Source: Cenococcum geophilum 1.58 (taxonomy: Eukaryota > Ascomycota > Dothideomycetes > Gloniales > Gloniaceae). From it: a stretch of 64,000 nucleotides of DNA. Positions 1-13,078 of this stretch are shown here, piece by piece. The notes under the pieces were generated by a model. The model made no database searches, had not been told where the DNA came from, and saw only the letters and a program-made list of their open reading frames with translations. Both the position numbers and the translations under genes were made by a program. Every line of letters begins with the position of its first letter. The stretch's first letter is position 1. The stretch covers positions 876,434 through 940,433 of the forward strand of contig KV748206.1 of assembly GCA_001692895.1 (NCBI GenBank), given 5' to 3'.

Positions 1-840
1 AGTAAGTAGACAGTTAGTTAAGGACTTAGAATATAAAGATAACCTACCTAGTGGTTTGAAAGAAGGCAAGATTTAAGTACTTCTAAGCATATATCGTTTG
101 AACTCGCGTTATCGCCATCCAATTTTCGATGTAATTTGATGCTTCTTAAGAACCTAAAGAATGAGGTTTGCTTAGGCCTTACCTAAGTAATCGTCTGGAC
201 ATTCAACGAGTCCCAGAAGCGCCTTTTAAAGCCGATATTTATAATCAACCTATTAATCGCAGACCCCAAGGAAGGAGTAGTTGTGAGGTGAGGTTTAGAG
301 GTCAGATTAAATATAAATCAGACCATTAGCCTGCGCAAGACTAGTTTGAAGCTGTCGAAGGTAAAGGTCGTAATTTAAGGCTATAAGACGAACCGTAGAG
401 TGACGACTAGCAACTAGATAAGACTTAATAGCTGGATTATAGGCTAGAGCTAGTTGTCGTAGTACTGGCCACTTAACCGTAGAGAACGCGACTCTGTCTA
501 CTATAAGTAATCTAATAATAGCTTCTCGATAAGCTATTGGATTGAAGATGCGCTATAGGGCTTTAGTTAATATAGTAGTTTGAAAATAGCTTAGGATTGA
601 CTGCTGTTAAATCTCTGGCGAAAAGGATAATAACGGAGTGATTGTAGATAATTAAGTCTAAAGGCCTAGAATTAGGATAAAGTATTCGACAATAATATAA
701 GGCGTTATTTCTATATGGAGAAGATTATAGGGGATTTAAATAATAATAATTCATTGCTTAACGTCCGATTTGGATCCCTATTAGGCCTACGCAGACTACT
801 CCTTATTTACATATAGGGAGAAAACTCAAATTAAGAAAGA
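1..840. other. RIP-degraded DNA, no gene recognised
   Basis: This stretch is TA-rich with frequent stop codons in all frames. A plus-strand frame at about 85-290 reads for some 60 codons with few stops and could be a scrap of a decayed coding region, but I do not recognise it. Nothing else can be supported here. Confidence 0.5.
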
Positions 841-3800
841 CTTAACTTAAGAAAACCCTATAATCCATCTCCCTACCTTTTAAGGCTTGCCTATAAGGCG
901 CCTGTAAGGCGCCTACAAGTCACCTATAGTGCTCCTACTACCTTACTTTTTAACCTCTTTAGGAACCACTGCTGCCGTAATAAGCCTACGGACGCGCTAG
1001 TATTGTATACTTTACTCTACTACTATAGAGTTATTAGGGGCCGCCCGTTGCTCGCCCCCCCGCCCTCTATTATTATTTCCTTTATAACCTAAAACTGGTT
1101 TAGTATATTTTAGCTAATAAGCCACTAGGTAACCACCTTAAGGCCTTTTTATATTAAGAGTAGTATCTTATAATTCTCTATGCTAGCTACTAAAAGTATT
1201 ACTTCTTAGTTAGTGCGTAAGGGGCATAATAGTATTATATATTTTAGTATCTGTCTTAGCTAGCTATATTTACATCTTAGGCTACCTACTAAGATACCTA
1301 CCTAGTAGAGCTAGTCTTTTAGTCCTATTATTCCTATTCTTAAAAGTGTTACTATTATATTTTCTACCTTTATTAGGCCTTCTTAGAGCCCTAAAGTATT
1401 TACCCCCTATAGCGTTAACTATACTACGGCTTAGGTTCCTCTTACCTTAATTAGCCTTTATACCTTTAACTTTTATATACCTTTTTAGCGTTAGTTTAGC
1501 TAATATTATATTACGGTAGATAGTTTCCTAGTATTCTTTTATACTCTACTTTAGCTCCTTTTTCTCTCTTACTATTATTCTTACTGGCCTCTTATATATC
1601 TTTCTTCCTCCTCTATATAGGCCTAGGCCCTAAAGTAGTACTATTTTTCTTCTACTTTCTTTACCTATTTCTCTAATATATCTTCCCTACTTTAGGGTTA
1701 TTAGTTTATTCTCCTATAAGGCGCCCTAAGGTCCCTCTATAGTTTATTTAGGCGTATCTTAATATACTTTATAATATTAGAGTTATATTCCTTTTACGCC
1801 CTTTATATTGCAGTGGCTTTAATATATAGTTATAGGGGGGGAATATTAGCTTCCTTCTTAAGCAGTACTGTAGCCGTTTACTTATATCCGCCTATTATAC
1901 TCTAAAGGTAGGCTATTTAGACCTTTTAGAGTGGTTTAAGAAGTAATTTAGGGGGGCCTTTCTTAGATTCTCTAATGGCCCAGATACTAGACCTATATAT
2001 TATGGTTAGCCGGATAACTACTATATATAGTAGGCGTAACCTCTAGAAGTATAAACCCTATATAGAATTAACAATCCTAGATAATGTAATATACTATACT
2101 TAGTCCTTATAGGCCGCTTACGCTATATATACGCTCTACTAGAGCTTACTATCTACCTATACTTCTAATACTCTTAGGCCCTAAACTAGTTAACCCCTAA
2201 AGCCTTAGATGTAAATTATATGCTAAAGATCTATAGATTAGTTGCGTTTTCTTATAAAATAGATTAGCTAGTATTTCTTTAGTAAGAATTAGACTCTATA
2301 TTGTCTTGCCTATTTTATATAGGTATTATATACTTTTTCTAGTGTTTTACAATTCTTTACGGCTGTTGGCCTATATATAATTAGGTTTATATTATTAACA
2401 AAGCCTATCCCCTAGGTCGCCCCTTTCTTAAAGGAGTTAAGTAGGTTGCTTATAAAGAAAAGGAAGAGTATAGGCGAGAGGGGTAATTCTTATAGTATTT
2501 CTATTATAACTGTAATAGGGGGGATTTAGTATTCGCTAAAGACTAGTAATATTTCTTTTTAATCTATAAACCCTTAAATAAATTATATAATCTATTCTAG
2601 GAAGCCTTTTGCCCTAAAAATATATAGGAGATACTTATGGAGTATATTGTTATAGACGCCACTAATATTTAGGCTAAGCATTAATACTATAAAGTCCCTT
2701 CGCATCGCCTATATAGATTTAATAGTAGTAGTAAGTAGTATAAGTACTAATAGTGTTAAGCGGTTCTTTCTTGCCCCTATTTAGCTTTATAGTAGTAAGG
2801 TGTATTCCTTAGCCGTATCTACTATATAGTCCGCTATTACCCTTTTTAAGATCTTACTTAGGGTATTCTCTAAGGCAATAAGGCGGTAGCTCCCTAGGAA
2901 TAAGTAGTCTGCTTTACCTTCTTTATATAGGATAAACGTTATTATAGCTCTTCTAAGTCTTAAGTAGTAGCCTATTATAAAGTATACTTTAGCTATATCT
3001 ATAAGCTATAGTACTATTAGTAGTCTGTAGGTCTTTATGGCTTTATTTAAAATCCTATCTAGTCCTAATACTATATTATTTAAAAGGCGGCTAATAGTTC
3101 TGGCCATTTCTTCGGTTATTATATCGCTATTAACCCTTAGGCGAGTTACCGGTGCTTTACCTATAATATTACTAAGGTCTACTAAAGCTAGTTAAGGGAA
3201 AAATCTTTTTATAAGGATCTTTGCCTTCTTATTATTATTGCTTATAGCTAGTAATTTACCTAGTCTTTATAGGGGCGGAAGGTATAGGTCTTCTACTAAA
3301 CGTCCCACCTTTCTCTTTACCTATTTTGCTATTTTTTAAAGACCTTTGTTATAGGGGAGGCTCGGATTAATAGTATGCTTATTTATAAACTATCTCCAGC
3401 TATTCCTTATTTCTTTTTTTAGGGTATTTTTTAGCTGGTTTTTTGTGTCTTTATCCCTTATATAGATAGATTCGTCTATAGAAGGGTGGCCTAAGCTTAA
3501 CTAATTGAAAAGCTGCGTTCGGGCGTATGTGGTGGTTTTTTCTTCATCTAACGCGACAATTTAGGATATTGAGTAGGCGGAATAAAGTCCTTATCGTTAG
3601 TTGTATGATTTCTAACCATATTGGTGGTTTATTTAATTAATGTTCTTTGTTTTATACGCACGGGCTATATCCGCACGTCACCTATCTATACAAGGGATAT
3701 TATCTCTCGTCTTTAGGATTATAGCTATTTATATATATTTTTCTCACTTATTATTAGCTGGCGATAAGAATTGTATATTATACGGACTATGCGTATCGCG

Positions 3801-6128
3801 TATAGGGGCCCAGTTTTAAGACTAGGTAGTGCTCTTCTAGCCTATTTTTAATTACTGCCTAAATCCTTTCTAATCTTTAGTTGATTTCCTTAGGGGTAGC
3901 TAATAAGCCTTGCTTGTTTAGTATTGGGTGGATTCCTTCTAGGTCTTAAAGTTATTGTTTAACTATATTAAGGAAGCTGTCTATTTTAAGCTTTCTTATT
4001 GCGTATCTTTTGCTATTTAGTTACACCTTAATATTTAGATCTAGTTATATCTAGATAGGGATATAGTCTAAGGCGAGTGCCTATTCTTCTTTAGGGTTAT
4101 ACCTTTTAAGTCTCTGGTATAGGCCTTCGTCTATAAACATAAGGTTAATTATACTTTTAGTGGTACCTTATTGCTATATAATTGCTCCTAGGGGGGTAGC
4201 TAGCTTAAGGCCCCAGGTGTCTATAGCTCTTAATAGGCACTCTACCTATTATTTAGTAGTAATATAGATACCCCCCCACCATAGGTGGTAAAGGTTTATA
4301 TCTCCTAATAGGATAAACTCTATACCTTTAGTTTTTAGTAAGCTTATTACTAATATAATATTCTCTATTTATAGAACCCCTTTAACCCTAGGGTTATATA
4401 TATTAATAATCTATACTAGTCCCCTATATATCTAAATTATTATAACTATAATATTTAGGTTAACTACCTACTATAACTATAAGGGTAGGCTAATAGCTTT
4501 GCTAATTATAAAGTATACGCATATAGCTGCTTTTGGTTTATATAGGAGCTAGAATCCTTAGGGGTAGTATATTAATTATATATAAGCATTATAATACGGC
4601 TCTTGTATAGTAAGGATATAGTATTTCTTTAGGTTTAGGCTATCTAGTAAGGGCCTTATAAAATAGTGGTTTATATTGCCGTAGTTATACTATATAATAG
4701 ATAGGTAGTAAACCCCTAGCAAGGGTCCTTTACCTTTTCTTTATTTCTCGCTTCTTCTATTTCTACTTTCTCTAAAATATTTAGAACTTCTATCTCTTAT
4801 ATTTATACCCTAGTTATTACTTATTTTATATAGAGCTTTCTATTTCCGTATCTTATATTTCTACTAGCGCTTCTATATTTAAATCTATTATTATCTCTAG
4901 TTCTTCCCCTATTCTTACTAGTTAGCTATATACCCTTTAAGAGTTAGCTATAAATGTTATATTTACCGCATTAAGTCTAATTCTTAATTATCCTGGTCTT
5001 AAGCTTACTATAACTGTCTATAAGGGTTTTCCTATAGGGCGTCCTCTTCCTTATGTCCCCTATAACCCTTATATCCCTATATAGTCTAGTAATATCGCGC
5101 GGCGTCGCTTCTAGCCCATTAAGGCTTAGGATAGCCAGCCTAGCCCCCTAGTATTAAAGGTAGAAAACGCTAGGAAGGCACCTACGCCCCCCTAGCTTAT
5201 TGGCTATTATTTCTATTTATATAACCTAGCGTTTAGTTATTCCTATAGCTATTAAGCCCTTACCTTCTATCTCCTGTATTTAATGCAGTCTTCTCTCTCC
5301 TACGCCTTATATATACTTTAGTAGCAGTTTACGCATTTTATTTAGCCTTAATTTAAGTAGTGTCTTATATTGTGGGGGCCTATATAGTAGCCGTAGCATA
5401 CCTATACTGCGTATATAGATTAGGTATATCCCTATTATATATAGTAATAGTATTATTTTAGGCGGAGTCTATAGTTATAAAGCCTTATATTATATATAAG
5501 GCTATTTATAATAATACCTTTTTAGATAAGGAGTTTTTATATTCCTAGTATATATATACTAACAATAAGGGAGCTATGCGTTTAACTAGCGTCTCCCTAG
5601 TAAGTTTCTGGCGACCCTTATATTCTTTTATTATTCTTATTATATACTTAGTTTACATTTTCCTATTAAAGCTATTAGATTTAGGTAATTTTAAGTCCTA
5701 GTATAAGGCGTTCCGTTTATTTTACTATCTTATATATAGTTGCTATATTATCCACTTAGCGTCCCTTTTCTACCCTTAGGCTTAGGGGAACCACTAGGAC
5801 TTTAAGTAGGTAATCTTCACAAAGCACTTTTATACTAATACGTTCTTCTAGCTATCCTTTACCCTTATAGCTCGTTCCTTTGCCTATTAGTCCCTTAAGG
5901 TAACTTTAATATCTCTGCTCCTAAGATATTAGACTATAATAGCGTTATAAACCTCTTTATAAATCTTTATAAGGACTTCTATTTCTAATTATCCCCTAAG
6001 CCCCTCTACTTTTTCTATATTTAGTTATATTATAATTATATACCCAGATATTATCTTTAGGGGGGTAGGTTCCCTATACTATAAAAGCGCAGCTACGGTG
6101 GCCTAAGTGCGGTTCGCCGGTAAGGAGG
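841..6128 (-). mobile_element. Decayed Tad-like LINE (non-LTR retrotransposon), main segment
   Basis: Read on the minus strand, decayed LINE domains follow in the expected order. A zinc-knuckle-like Cys/His run (ORF1 end) lies near 5340-5400. An AP-endonuclease block reading GDINLYHLWWGG lies at about 4271-4320 (the family has GDFNLHHPxWGG). The RT block LPLSPILFLFF lies at about 2445-2488. The RT active site lies at 2391-2402 and reads FVNN instead of FVDD, as expected from two GAT to AAT changes. The downstream part (about 900-2300) should hold the RNase H region, which I could not place firmly. The 3' end is not defined and the left limit is approximate. The 5' end of ORF1 appears displaced to 12109-12400 by element A. 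No frame is intact, so the copy is dead. Confidence 0.75.
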
Positions 6129-6133
6129 GATTT

Positions 6134-6359
6134 TATTAGCGACTTAGTTAATTAAGGCATAGGCACGGCAAAAGGGACGCGCAAGCCTATATAATTGGAT
6201 TGTTTATAAACAAGAATCTAAAGCTAAAAGAAGAGGAAAGGAAAAGATAAGTAGTAACGTAAGGAGTTATATACAATCCCTAGTCACGTAAGAGTTATAT
6301 AAGCTCTGCGTCTACTATAACTGCTACTATAACTACTGCTTTCTACTAGTGCCGTAACA
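6134..6359 (-). repeat. LTR of element A (3' LTR)
   Basis: Direct repeat of 11884-12108. It begins TATTAGCG (TG decayed to TA) and ends GCCGTAACA. It is preceded by the target duplication GATTT at 6129-6133. Confidence 0.92.
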
Positions 6360-9300
6360 TTACCCCCCCCTCCAAAAAAGCCTGCCCTTAGGCTTTATTG
6401 CTAAAAGTCTTAGCAAGAGAATCTAACTAATTAGATAACTTTAACCGCTGGTTAAAGTTCCTGGATATTTTAAGACCTTACGTAACTAAGAAATTTCTAG
6501 GGTGTTTTTGTCCTTATATTCTTCTAGTAGCTTATTATCTTTATTATACTAACATTCTATCCACTTATCTAGGTACTTTAGCAGTCTAGGTTTATTAGGG
6601 TAACGGCTATAAAACTTTTAAAGCTTATAAGGACTACCTATAAAGTTCTATATAGGGTACTAAGTAGGGTCTAGGTTATATCCTTTCCAACTAATATAAT
6701 ACTTTAACGTTCCCTTTACAAGTTTATAGGCTAGTATTTCTTTAATTTCCCATTTATTATCGCCATTAACTTAAATTAGTAGGGGAGGTTCATTCTTCTG
6801 TCCGGGCAATAGGTTATTTATAGCTTTTTATAGCTTATCCGGTAAGAAGATAGGGTAAACTTTAATTAAGTTTGGGAGCTTAACCTTATATAAGTTGCCT
6901 ACTTTATTAAAAATCTTATACGGTCCTACTATCTTATAGTCTAGCTTATAGCTAGGCCGTTTTATCTTCTAGTTCTTTACTATAACCCAGACTATATTAC
7001 CTATAGTAAAGTTAGGCTCGCGCCTATACTTATTTGCCTACTATTCTATTAATTTCTAGGCCTTTTTTAGGTTTGTATAGGCTACTTTCTAGGCTTCTTC
7101 TAAGAGCTTAGTGTACTACTAGGCTTCCTTATAAGATAGTTTTTCGCATATAGTTTAGGGCCCTTTTAGTGTTTCCCAGTTAAAGCTTATATAGGGTAGG
7201 TAACCTATTTCTAGTTAAATAGGGGCAAATCTAGTAGAGTTGTAGGGTAAGGTAGCTTAGGCGTAGTCCATTAAGGGCAATAGTTCGGCCTAGTTATCCT
7301 AGAAGTAGTTAATAAAAGGCCGGAGTCTTTAGTCTAAGTATTAATTTACAATCTCCGTTTAACCGTCTATCTAAGGGTAGTATGCTATAGAAAGCTTTAG
7401 CTTAATACCTAAAATTTAGGTAAACTTATTCCAGAAGACTAATATAAACTACGGCCTATAGTTAGATATAATAGTATCTAGTAGTCCGTAAATTTAGTAG
7501 ACGTAGTAAATATACAATTAGGCCACCTCTTTAGCATTAATATTCTTATAATAGGGAATTAAAAACGGGCGTTTACTAAAGCGGTTAACTAGAATTATAA
7601 CTATATTATATCCGTTACGGTCTAGAGGTAGCTTATAAAAGTCTATAGAGATATATTGCTAGGGGTGGTTAGGTATTAAAAGGGGTTTTAATAATCCTAG
7701 GGTCTTATCTCGTGGAATTATAGACCTATAGCAGTTATTATAGTTCCGTATATAGCGGTTAATATCTATAATTATTCCGGGCTAGTAATAGCGGTCGCCA
7801 ATAATCCTACGGGTCTTATTTTTCCTAGGGTAGGCTGTAAAGACCTAGGTATATACTTTAGTAATAAGCTAAGTCCGTAAGTCCTATTCCTCTACTACCA
7901 CTAGCCGTTTATAGTACTTAAGCAGTCTACTTTTAAGGGACCATAGGCTAGAAACGTTCTTTACCCTTTTATGGTACTCCTATAGAGAAGGGGCCGTATA
8001 GTTTACCTACAGTAGTTTATTAATAAGGTTTAGTTTTATAGAGTTAATAGGGCATATCTTAACATTTAAAGAGTCTATATTTAGTTCTGCCTATATCTAA
8101 AAGTTAAGGTGCTCTAGTTATAGTAGCGCTTAGGTCTATAATAAGATCTTTACGGCTATCTAGTTATTTATATCCTATTTACGCCTTATAAAAGCGTCCG
8201 CACGGTTAATAGCGCCTAGCTTATATATAATTAGGAAGTTAAACTAAAATAAGGTATCCGCCTAGCGCGCCTATTAGGCCGTAAGGGCCTTTATTATTAT
8301 GAAATATTCTAAGGCCTTATAATTGGGGGCTACCTAAATAGACTTAGGGGTGCCTTCTAGTTAGGCTCGCTAGTGCCAAAAGCTAGAGATAATAGCCAGC
8401 ATTTCTTTATTATAAATCGGGTAGTTTAGCTTAGTATCTACTATAGTTTTTAAATAGTAAGTAATAGGGTCCTATTCTCCGTCTATCTACTTTTAGAAGT
8501 AAACGCCAGCTATAACACTATCTAAGGCATTAGTTTCTAGCATTAAGGGCTATTTTAGGTCAAAGTAGGCAAGTAAGGGAGCAAAGACCAGTTATTTCTT
8601 AAGCTCGTTAAAGGCCTACCTATATACGGTATTAAAGTAAAAGGGCCGATCCTTATAGGTAAGTAGGCTTAGCGGCTAGGTAATCCTACTGTAGTTCTTA
8701 ATAAAGCGTTAGTAGAAGTTATAGAACCCTAAGAATAACTACACCCCCTTTACGGTCCTTAGGGGTACCTATTAGTTAATTATAGCCGTCTTTTCTAGGT
8801 TTGCCTTAATCCTATTTATACTAATAATAAACCCTAAGTACTTTATACGCTTAACACTAAATTCTAACTTCTTAAAGCCGTTATAGGACTTTACAGATAT
8901 ACTCTTTATATTCTAGTTTATTTTTAGAGTAGATTATAATATTATCTAGGTATACTATATAGAAGTCATTAAGGTAGTTAAATAGTACATTATTTATATA
9001 TCGTTAGTATATAGCCGGTCCGTTAGTCAGTCCAAAAGGTAGTACTTTATATTTATACGTTTCGTAATAGGTCCAAAATATAATAAGGTCTTTTAATTTA
9101 GGGTCTATCCTAATTTAGTAAAAAGCCTAGCGGATATTAAGCTTTATAAAGATCTTAGCTCTACTTATTTAGGCNAAAGTCNTATTAAGTAAAGGNAGTG
9201 GGTAGCGGTNTTTAANGGTNAAATTATTAAGCTTATNGTAGTNNATANANAAACAAAGTCCTCTATTTAGCTTTTTAGTAAAGAGAATAGGTAAATTAAA

Positions 9301-11883
9301 AGGGGCTTAACTAGGCTTAATAAAGCCCTTATCTAGGTTATTAATAAGATACTACTTTATAGCCTATAACTTGGCAATAAATTACTATCGGAGGGGGCTA
9401 TAATTAAGGGTAACCACTTTATCCGGCTTAATTTTAATCTTATAGTTATACGGTTAGTAAGGCGGAAGTACATTAGACGCTACTTTAAAGAAGGTGTTTT
9501 TAAATTTCTAGTATTAACTAGGCAGTTTTTATTCTACTAGCTCCTCATCTATAAGCTTACCTTTCTCTTAGGCTAGGGCTTCTTTCTCTTTAATTATTTA
9601 ATTAATTTTGTATAAGCTAATTATAAAGGTAATAGTATTAGGATAAACTAGGTTCTAGTAGAATCCTATAGCGTTAATATAGTAAATATTAACTAGTAGG
9701 AGGTCTATAGGTTTCTTTATAAATATTTATTGGGCCGTATTTTACAGTATAGGGTTTATAGTCTTCCTTAGCTTACATTCCATTTTCCATAAATTATCCT
9801 TCTAGTCTATTAGTTTAGTATATTGTCTAATATCCCTAGCCTTCCTTTATAGCTATATAGGGCCTAAGTTCTCTATTAGGGACTTAGCTAAACCACTACT
9901 AACTTCCTAAGTCTTTAGTGCGGGTGGTGTAATATAGGTAGTTTAGGGGCGGTATAATATACGGATCCGTTACGGATTAAGCCATATATCCTTCTTAAAA
10001 GCCTAGTCCCTACGCGTCGCATCGGCTTAGTAAATAGTGTTTATCTATGGCTATATAAGGTTTTCTATTATAATACTAATCTCTTTTATAAAGGAAGGCG
10101 TTAGGGGTATAGTTTTGGGCTAAATAAGCTACCTATTCCGTATATTAAGCTATAAGCCTAAATAGGCTAGCTATTTTCTCCCTAAAATTATAGTATAGCT
10201 TCTAAGGTCCATAATAAGGAAGGGGATATTATACTACCTTTATCTATTAACGCGGAGGTAGATCTATAAGATAGCTATAATAGATAGCCCTATTTATCCG
10301 TTATAACCATAAATAGGGATTAGTTTAGGCAGTTCTTTAAGGGGTATATTTAAAAAGTTAGCCAGTTTTATAGCGCACTTTATATTAATTAAGGTAAAGG
10401 TATTTACTCCTAAGTTAGCTAAAGTAGAGGTTAAAACTTAATATCTATTACGGAATAAAGTATAAAGGATAGTATAGCTTCTTCTACTAACTAGCTAACC
10501 TAGATTAATATATAACATATTAATCCCTTTTAACCCTAAAGAAGAGTCTTCCTCTAGGGTTCCTCTTTTTCCAGCTCCGTACTATCCTCCTAAATTAATA
10601 GGACCTTATTTATCTTTACCTTTATTAAGTAGTTCCTTATAGGGTAGCCTATTTAACTATATAAGAAGCAAGCTCCTTAATTACTAAGGGCCTATATATA
10701 GGGGTCGCTATATATAGGCCGGGTGTACACTAGGCCCGCAATAGGGGTAGCTACGCGGCTAGCTGCTGGGTTAACTATAGAAGTTACCAATTATGCTAAA
10801 GCACTATAGGCCGTACTTATATTACTTATAGCCTAGTTTATAAGGTTTTTAATTTTTAGCTAATTAGCGCGTGCCTTAATTTAATAGAGGCCTTAGTTAA
10901 TAGCTAGGCAACAGTTTATAAGTTCCTTTAACGTCTATACTATAGTATAAGCTAGTAATACGGCCCGCTATAGGTCTAGGGTAAGCTTATTAAAGAGGTN
11001 TAGNAGTAGGTCTTNNTAGGGGATNTAGGCCTNTNNNNCTAGGTATANAAAGCGGGTTTANAAGGCNAAAAAGGTCTCCGTTATTTTTATATTTAGGCTT
11101 TTATAGCTAAGGTAGGCATTCTATACTTTAAAAGGGTCTTTATAAATAGAGAATAAGTATTTAATTATTTCTTCTTTAGAGATAAAGGGGTTTATTAAGT
11201 CTTTAGTATATTACGGGCGTAAATATATCTAGGTATCTCCGCCAGTATAGCTAAAAAATATAGGCCATTCTGGCTTGGGCGTTAGGGAAGTAGTCTATAT
11301 TAACTTTAAGCTTATCCTATAATTAAAGCTTTTAATTATTAAATATAGGGTCGGTTCCGTCTATAAGTAGCAGGGAATCCGCAACCTTTATTAACCGCTT
11401 TAGTGCTATATAGGCCTTAGTAGATCTACTAAGGCGCTAGGATAGGGCCTAAAGGACTATAGCAAGTCTTTAATTATCTAATAATAACTTATTATTAGAT
11501 ATAGGGGTATTTATAGCTTTAAGCAGCTCTTATAGTTATTTAATTTCGGTATTAGTAGCCGCAAGCTCCGCCTAGTGGGTTAAAATATTAATTATTTCTT
11601 TATTTAAAGTATTTAAGGGTCCTATAGCTGCTTTACCTACTACTATATTTCGTGGCGTAGTGGTAGAGGTATTAGGTAATTCTAAGTAATTTCTTTAGGG
11701 GTTCTAATCTATGCGTGTCTTATAGGTCCTTTCCTTAAGGTTCTATTCTTTTCTTTTAGGTCCTATCCTTATAGTCTTATTCTTATCCTTAGGGTCCTGT
11801 TTTATATTCTTATCCTATTTATAGTCTTATAAATATATTTAAGTTCCGTCTTAGGAAGAAAGAGTAAAGAGAGCTTTAAATAA

Positions 11884-12108
11884 TATTAGCGACTTAGTTA
11901 ATTAAGGCATAGGTATAGCAAAAGGGACGCGCAAGCCTATATAATTAGATTGTCTATAAATAAGAATCTAAAGCTAAAGAAGAGGAAAGGAAAAGATAAG
12001 TAGTAATATAAGGAGTTATATACAATCCCTAGTCACGTAAGAGTTATATAAGCTCTACGTCTACTATAACTGCTACTATAACTACCGCTTTCTGCCAGTG
12101 CCGTAATA
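11884..12108 (-). repeat. LTR of element A (5' LTR)
   Basis: Second copy of the LTR. It ends GCCGTAATA, where the canonical final CA is decayed to TA, and is followed by GATTT at 12109-12113. Nearly all differences from the left copy are transitions, plus one 1-bp indel. Confidence 0.92.
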
Positions 12109-12400
12109 GATTTTATTTATTTTTAATTTTACTTAGCCGTTAGAGGATTTAATTGAGGGTTTACTAGAGGGGCGCCTAAGGTTTACTAAACTAGCGGAGC
12201 CATTTTACTAGCTATATTAGTTTGTTATAGCTAACGGTTACTTCCCTATAACTATAAATATTAAACGCGTTTAATAGGCTTTATATTTTATTAGATACCT
12301 TTTTAATAGAGGTCTTTCCGCTTTATAGTATAGTATTCGCTTATTTTTATTATAGAGGGCTATTACTAAGCGTGGTTCTAGTGGACGCGCGCGAGTATAA
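12109..12400 (-). mobile_element. Probable 5' segment of the interrupted LINE
   Basis: On the minus strand a possible ORF1 start (ATG at 12203-12201) leads leftwards. After removal of element A and one GATTT it continues in the same frame into 6128-6060. All in-frame stops in this stretch are TAG or TAA, which fits decayed Gln codons. The assignment rests on frame continuity and position, not on a recognised domain. Confidence 0.45.
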
Positions 12401-13078
12401 ACCACCATTATTTAATATGTGCCTCCCCTGCGATGCATATATCTTAGGGGGATTCTCTAGGTATTTTTTAGGGTTCTTTTAGTTAATTTTAGTCTTTTTA
12501 GGCCGGGTGTAGTAAGAGCTCCTAACTTGCTAATATTATTGATCTTTAATAGGGGATTTAAATAGAGTTTATAAGAATACTAAACCGGTCTAGTTAAGCG
12601 TTATATACGTTTGCCGTTAATTATACTACTAGTTAGGTATACTATAAGGATAATACTATTAAGTAATACTTATAAAATTATATAGATTATAAGAAGGGGG
12701 GCTATTAGACTGCTAGCTAATTGAGCTAAAAGGCGCGATAAAAGATATAGTAGTAAGCTTGCGAGTAAAGCGATAGAAGGGATAATAGTATTAAGTTATA
12801 ATAGTAGAAAAAGATAAGATAAGATAAATAGGAGATAAGGTAAAAGGATTATAAGGATTAGTAACTAATTAGAGTAAAGCTAGTAAGCGTAGTACTAGGC
12901 CTAGTATAAAACTTATACTAGTATACTAGGATACTAAGATAAGCCTTATACTAGGACTAGTACTAGTATACTAGCTTTACTAGTACTAGGGTTGCCTATA
13001 TATAATTTTCAGCATTAAAGTATTTAAAATATCTCTTACTAATAAGACTAAGCACCTAAAAGATTAGATAAAGCACTT
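12401..13078. other. Degraded spacer with TACTAG-rich tract
   Basis: No gene is recognised. From about 12880 to 12992 the sequence is dominated by interlocking TACTAG/CTAGTA motifs, which are self-complementary and give a short palindrome-rich tract just left of the decayed reading frame that hosts the hAT element. Confidence 0.5.

Larger units (their letters stand above)
6134..12108 (-). mobile_element. Gypsy/Ty3 chromovirus, element A (RIP-inactivated)
   Basis: A complete but dead LTR retrotransposon on the minus strand. LTRs of 225-226 bp (6134-6359 and 11884-12108) are flanked by the 5-bp target duplication GATTT (6129-6133 and 12109-12113). The polypurine tract is the complement of the C-run at 6360-6373, next to the left, 3' LTR. 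Gag lies on the right and pol reads leftwards. The RT active-site box at 8941-8952 reads YLDN (YLDD expected). A chromodomain-like C-terminus (6480-6760) carries the YYISWKGY core. The pol stop codon sits in a palindrome at 6437-6459. LTR differences are C/T and G/A transitions, as RIP predicts. Clusters of N occur at 9175-9250 and 10999-11070. It is inserted in the LINE. Confidence 0.9.

Noticed and set aside
9170..9250. Clusters of N here and at 10999-11070, 35950-35990 and 41965-42010
   Set aside because: Ambiguous base calls in repeats, most likely consensus problems between copies, not biology.
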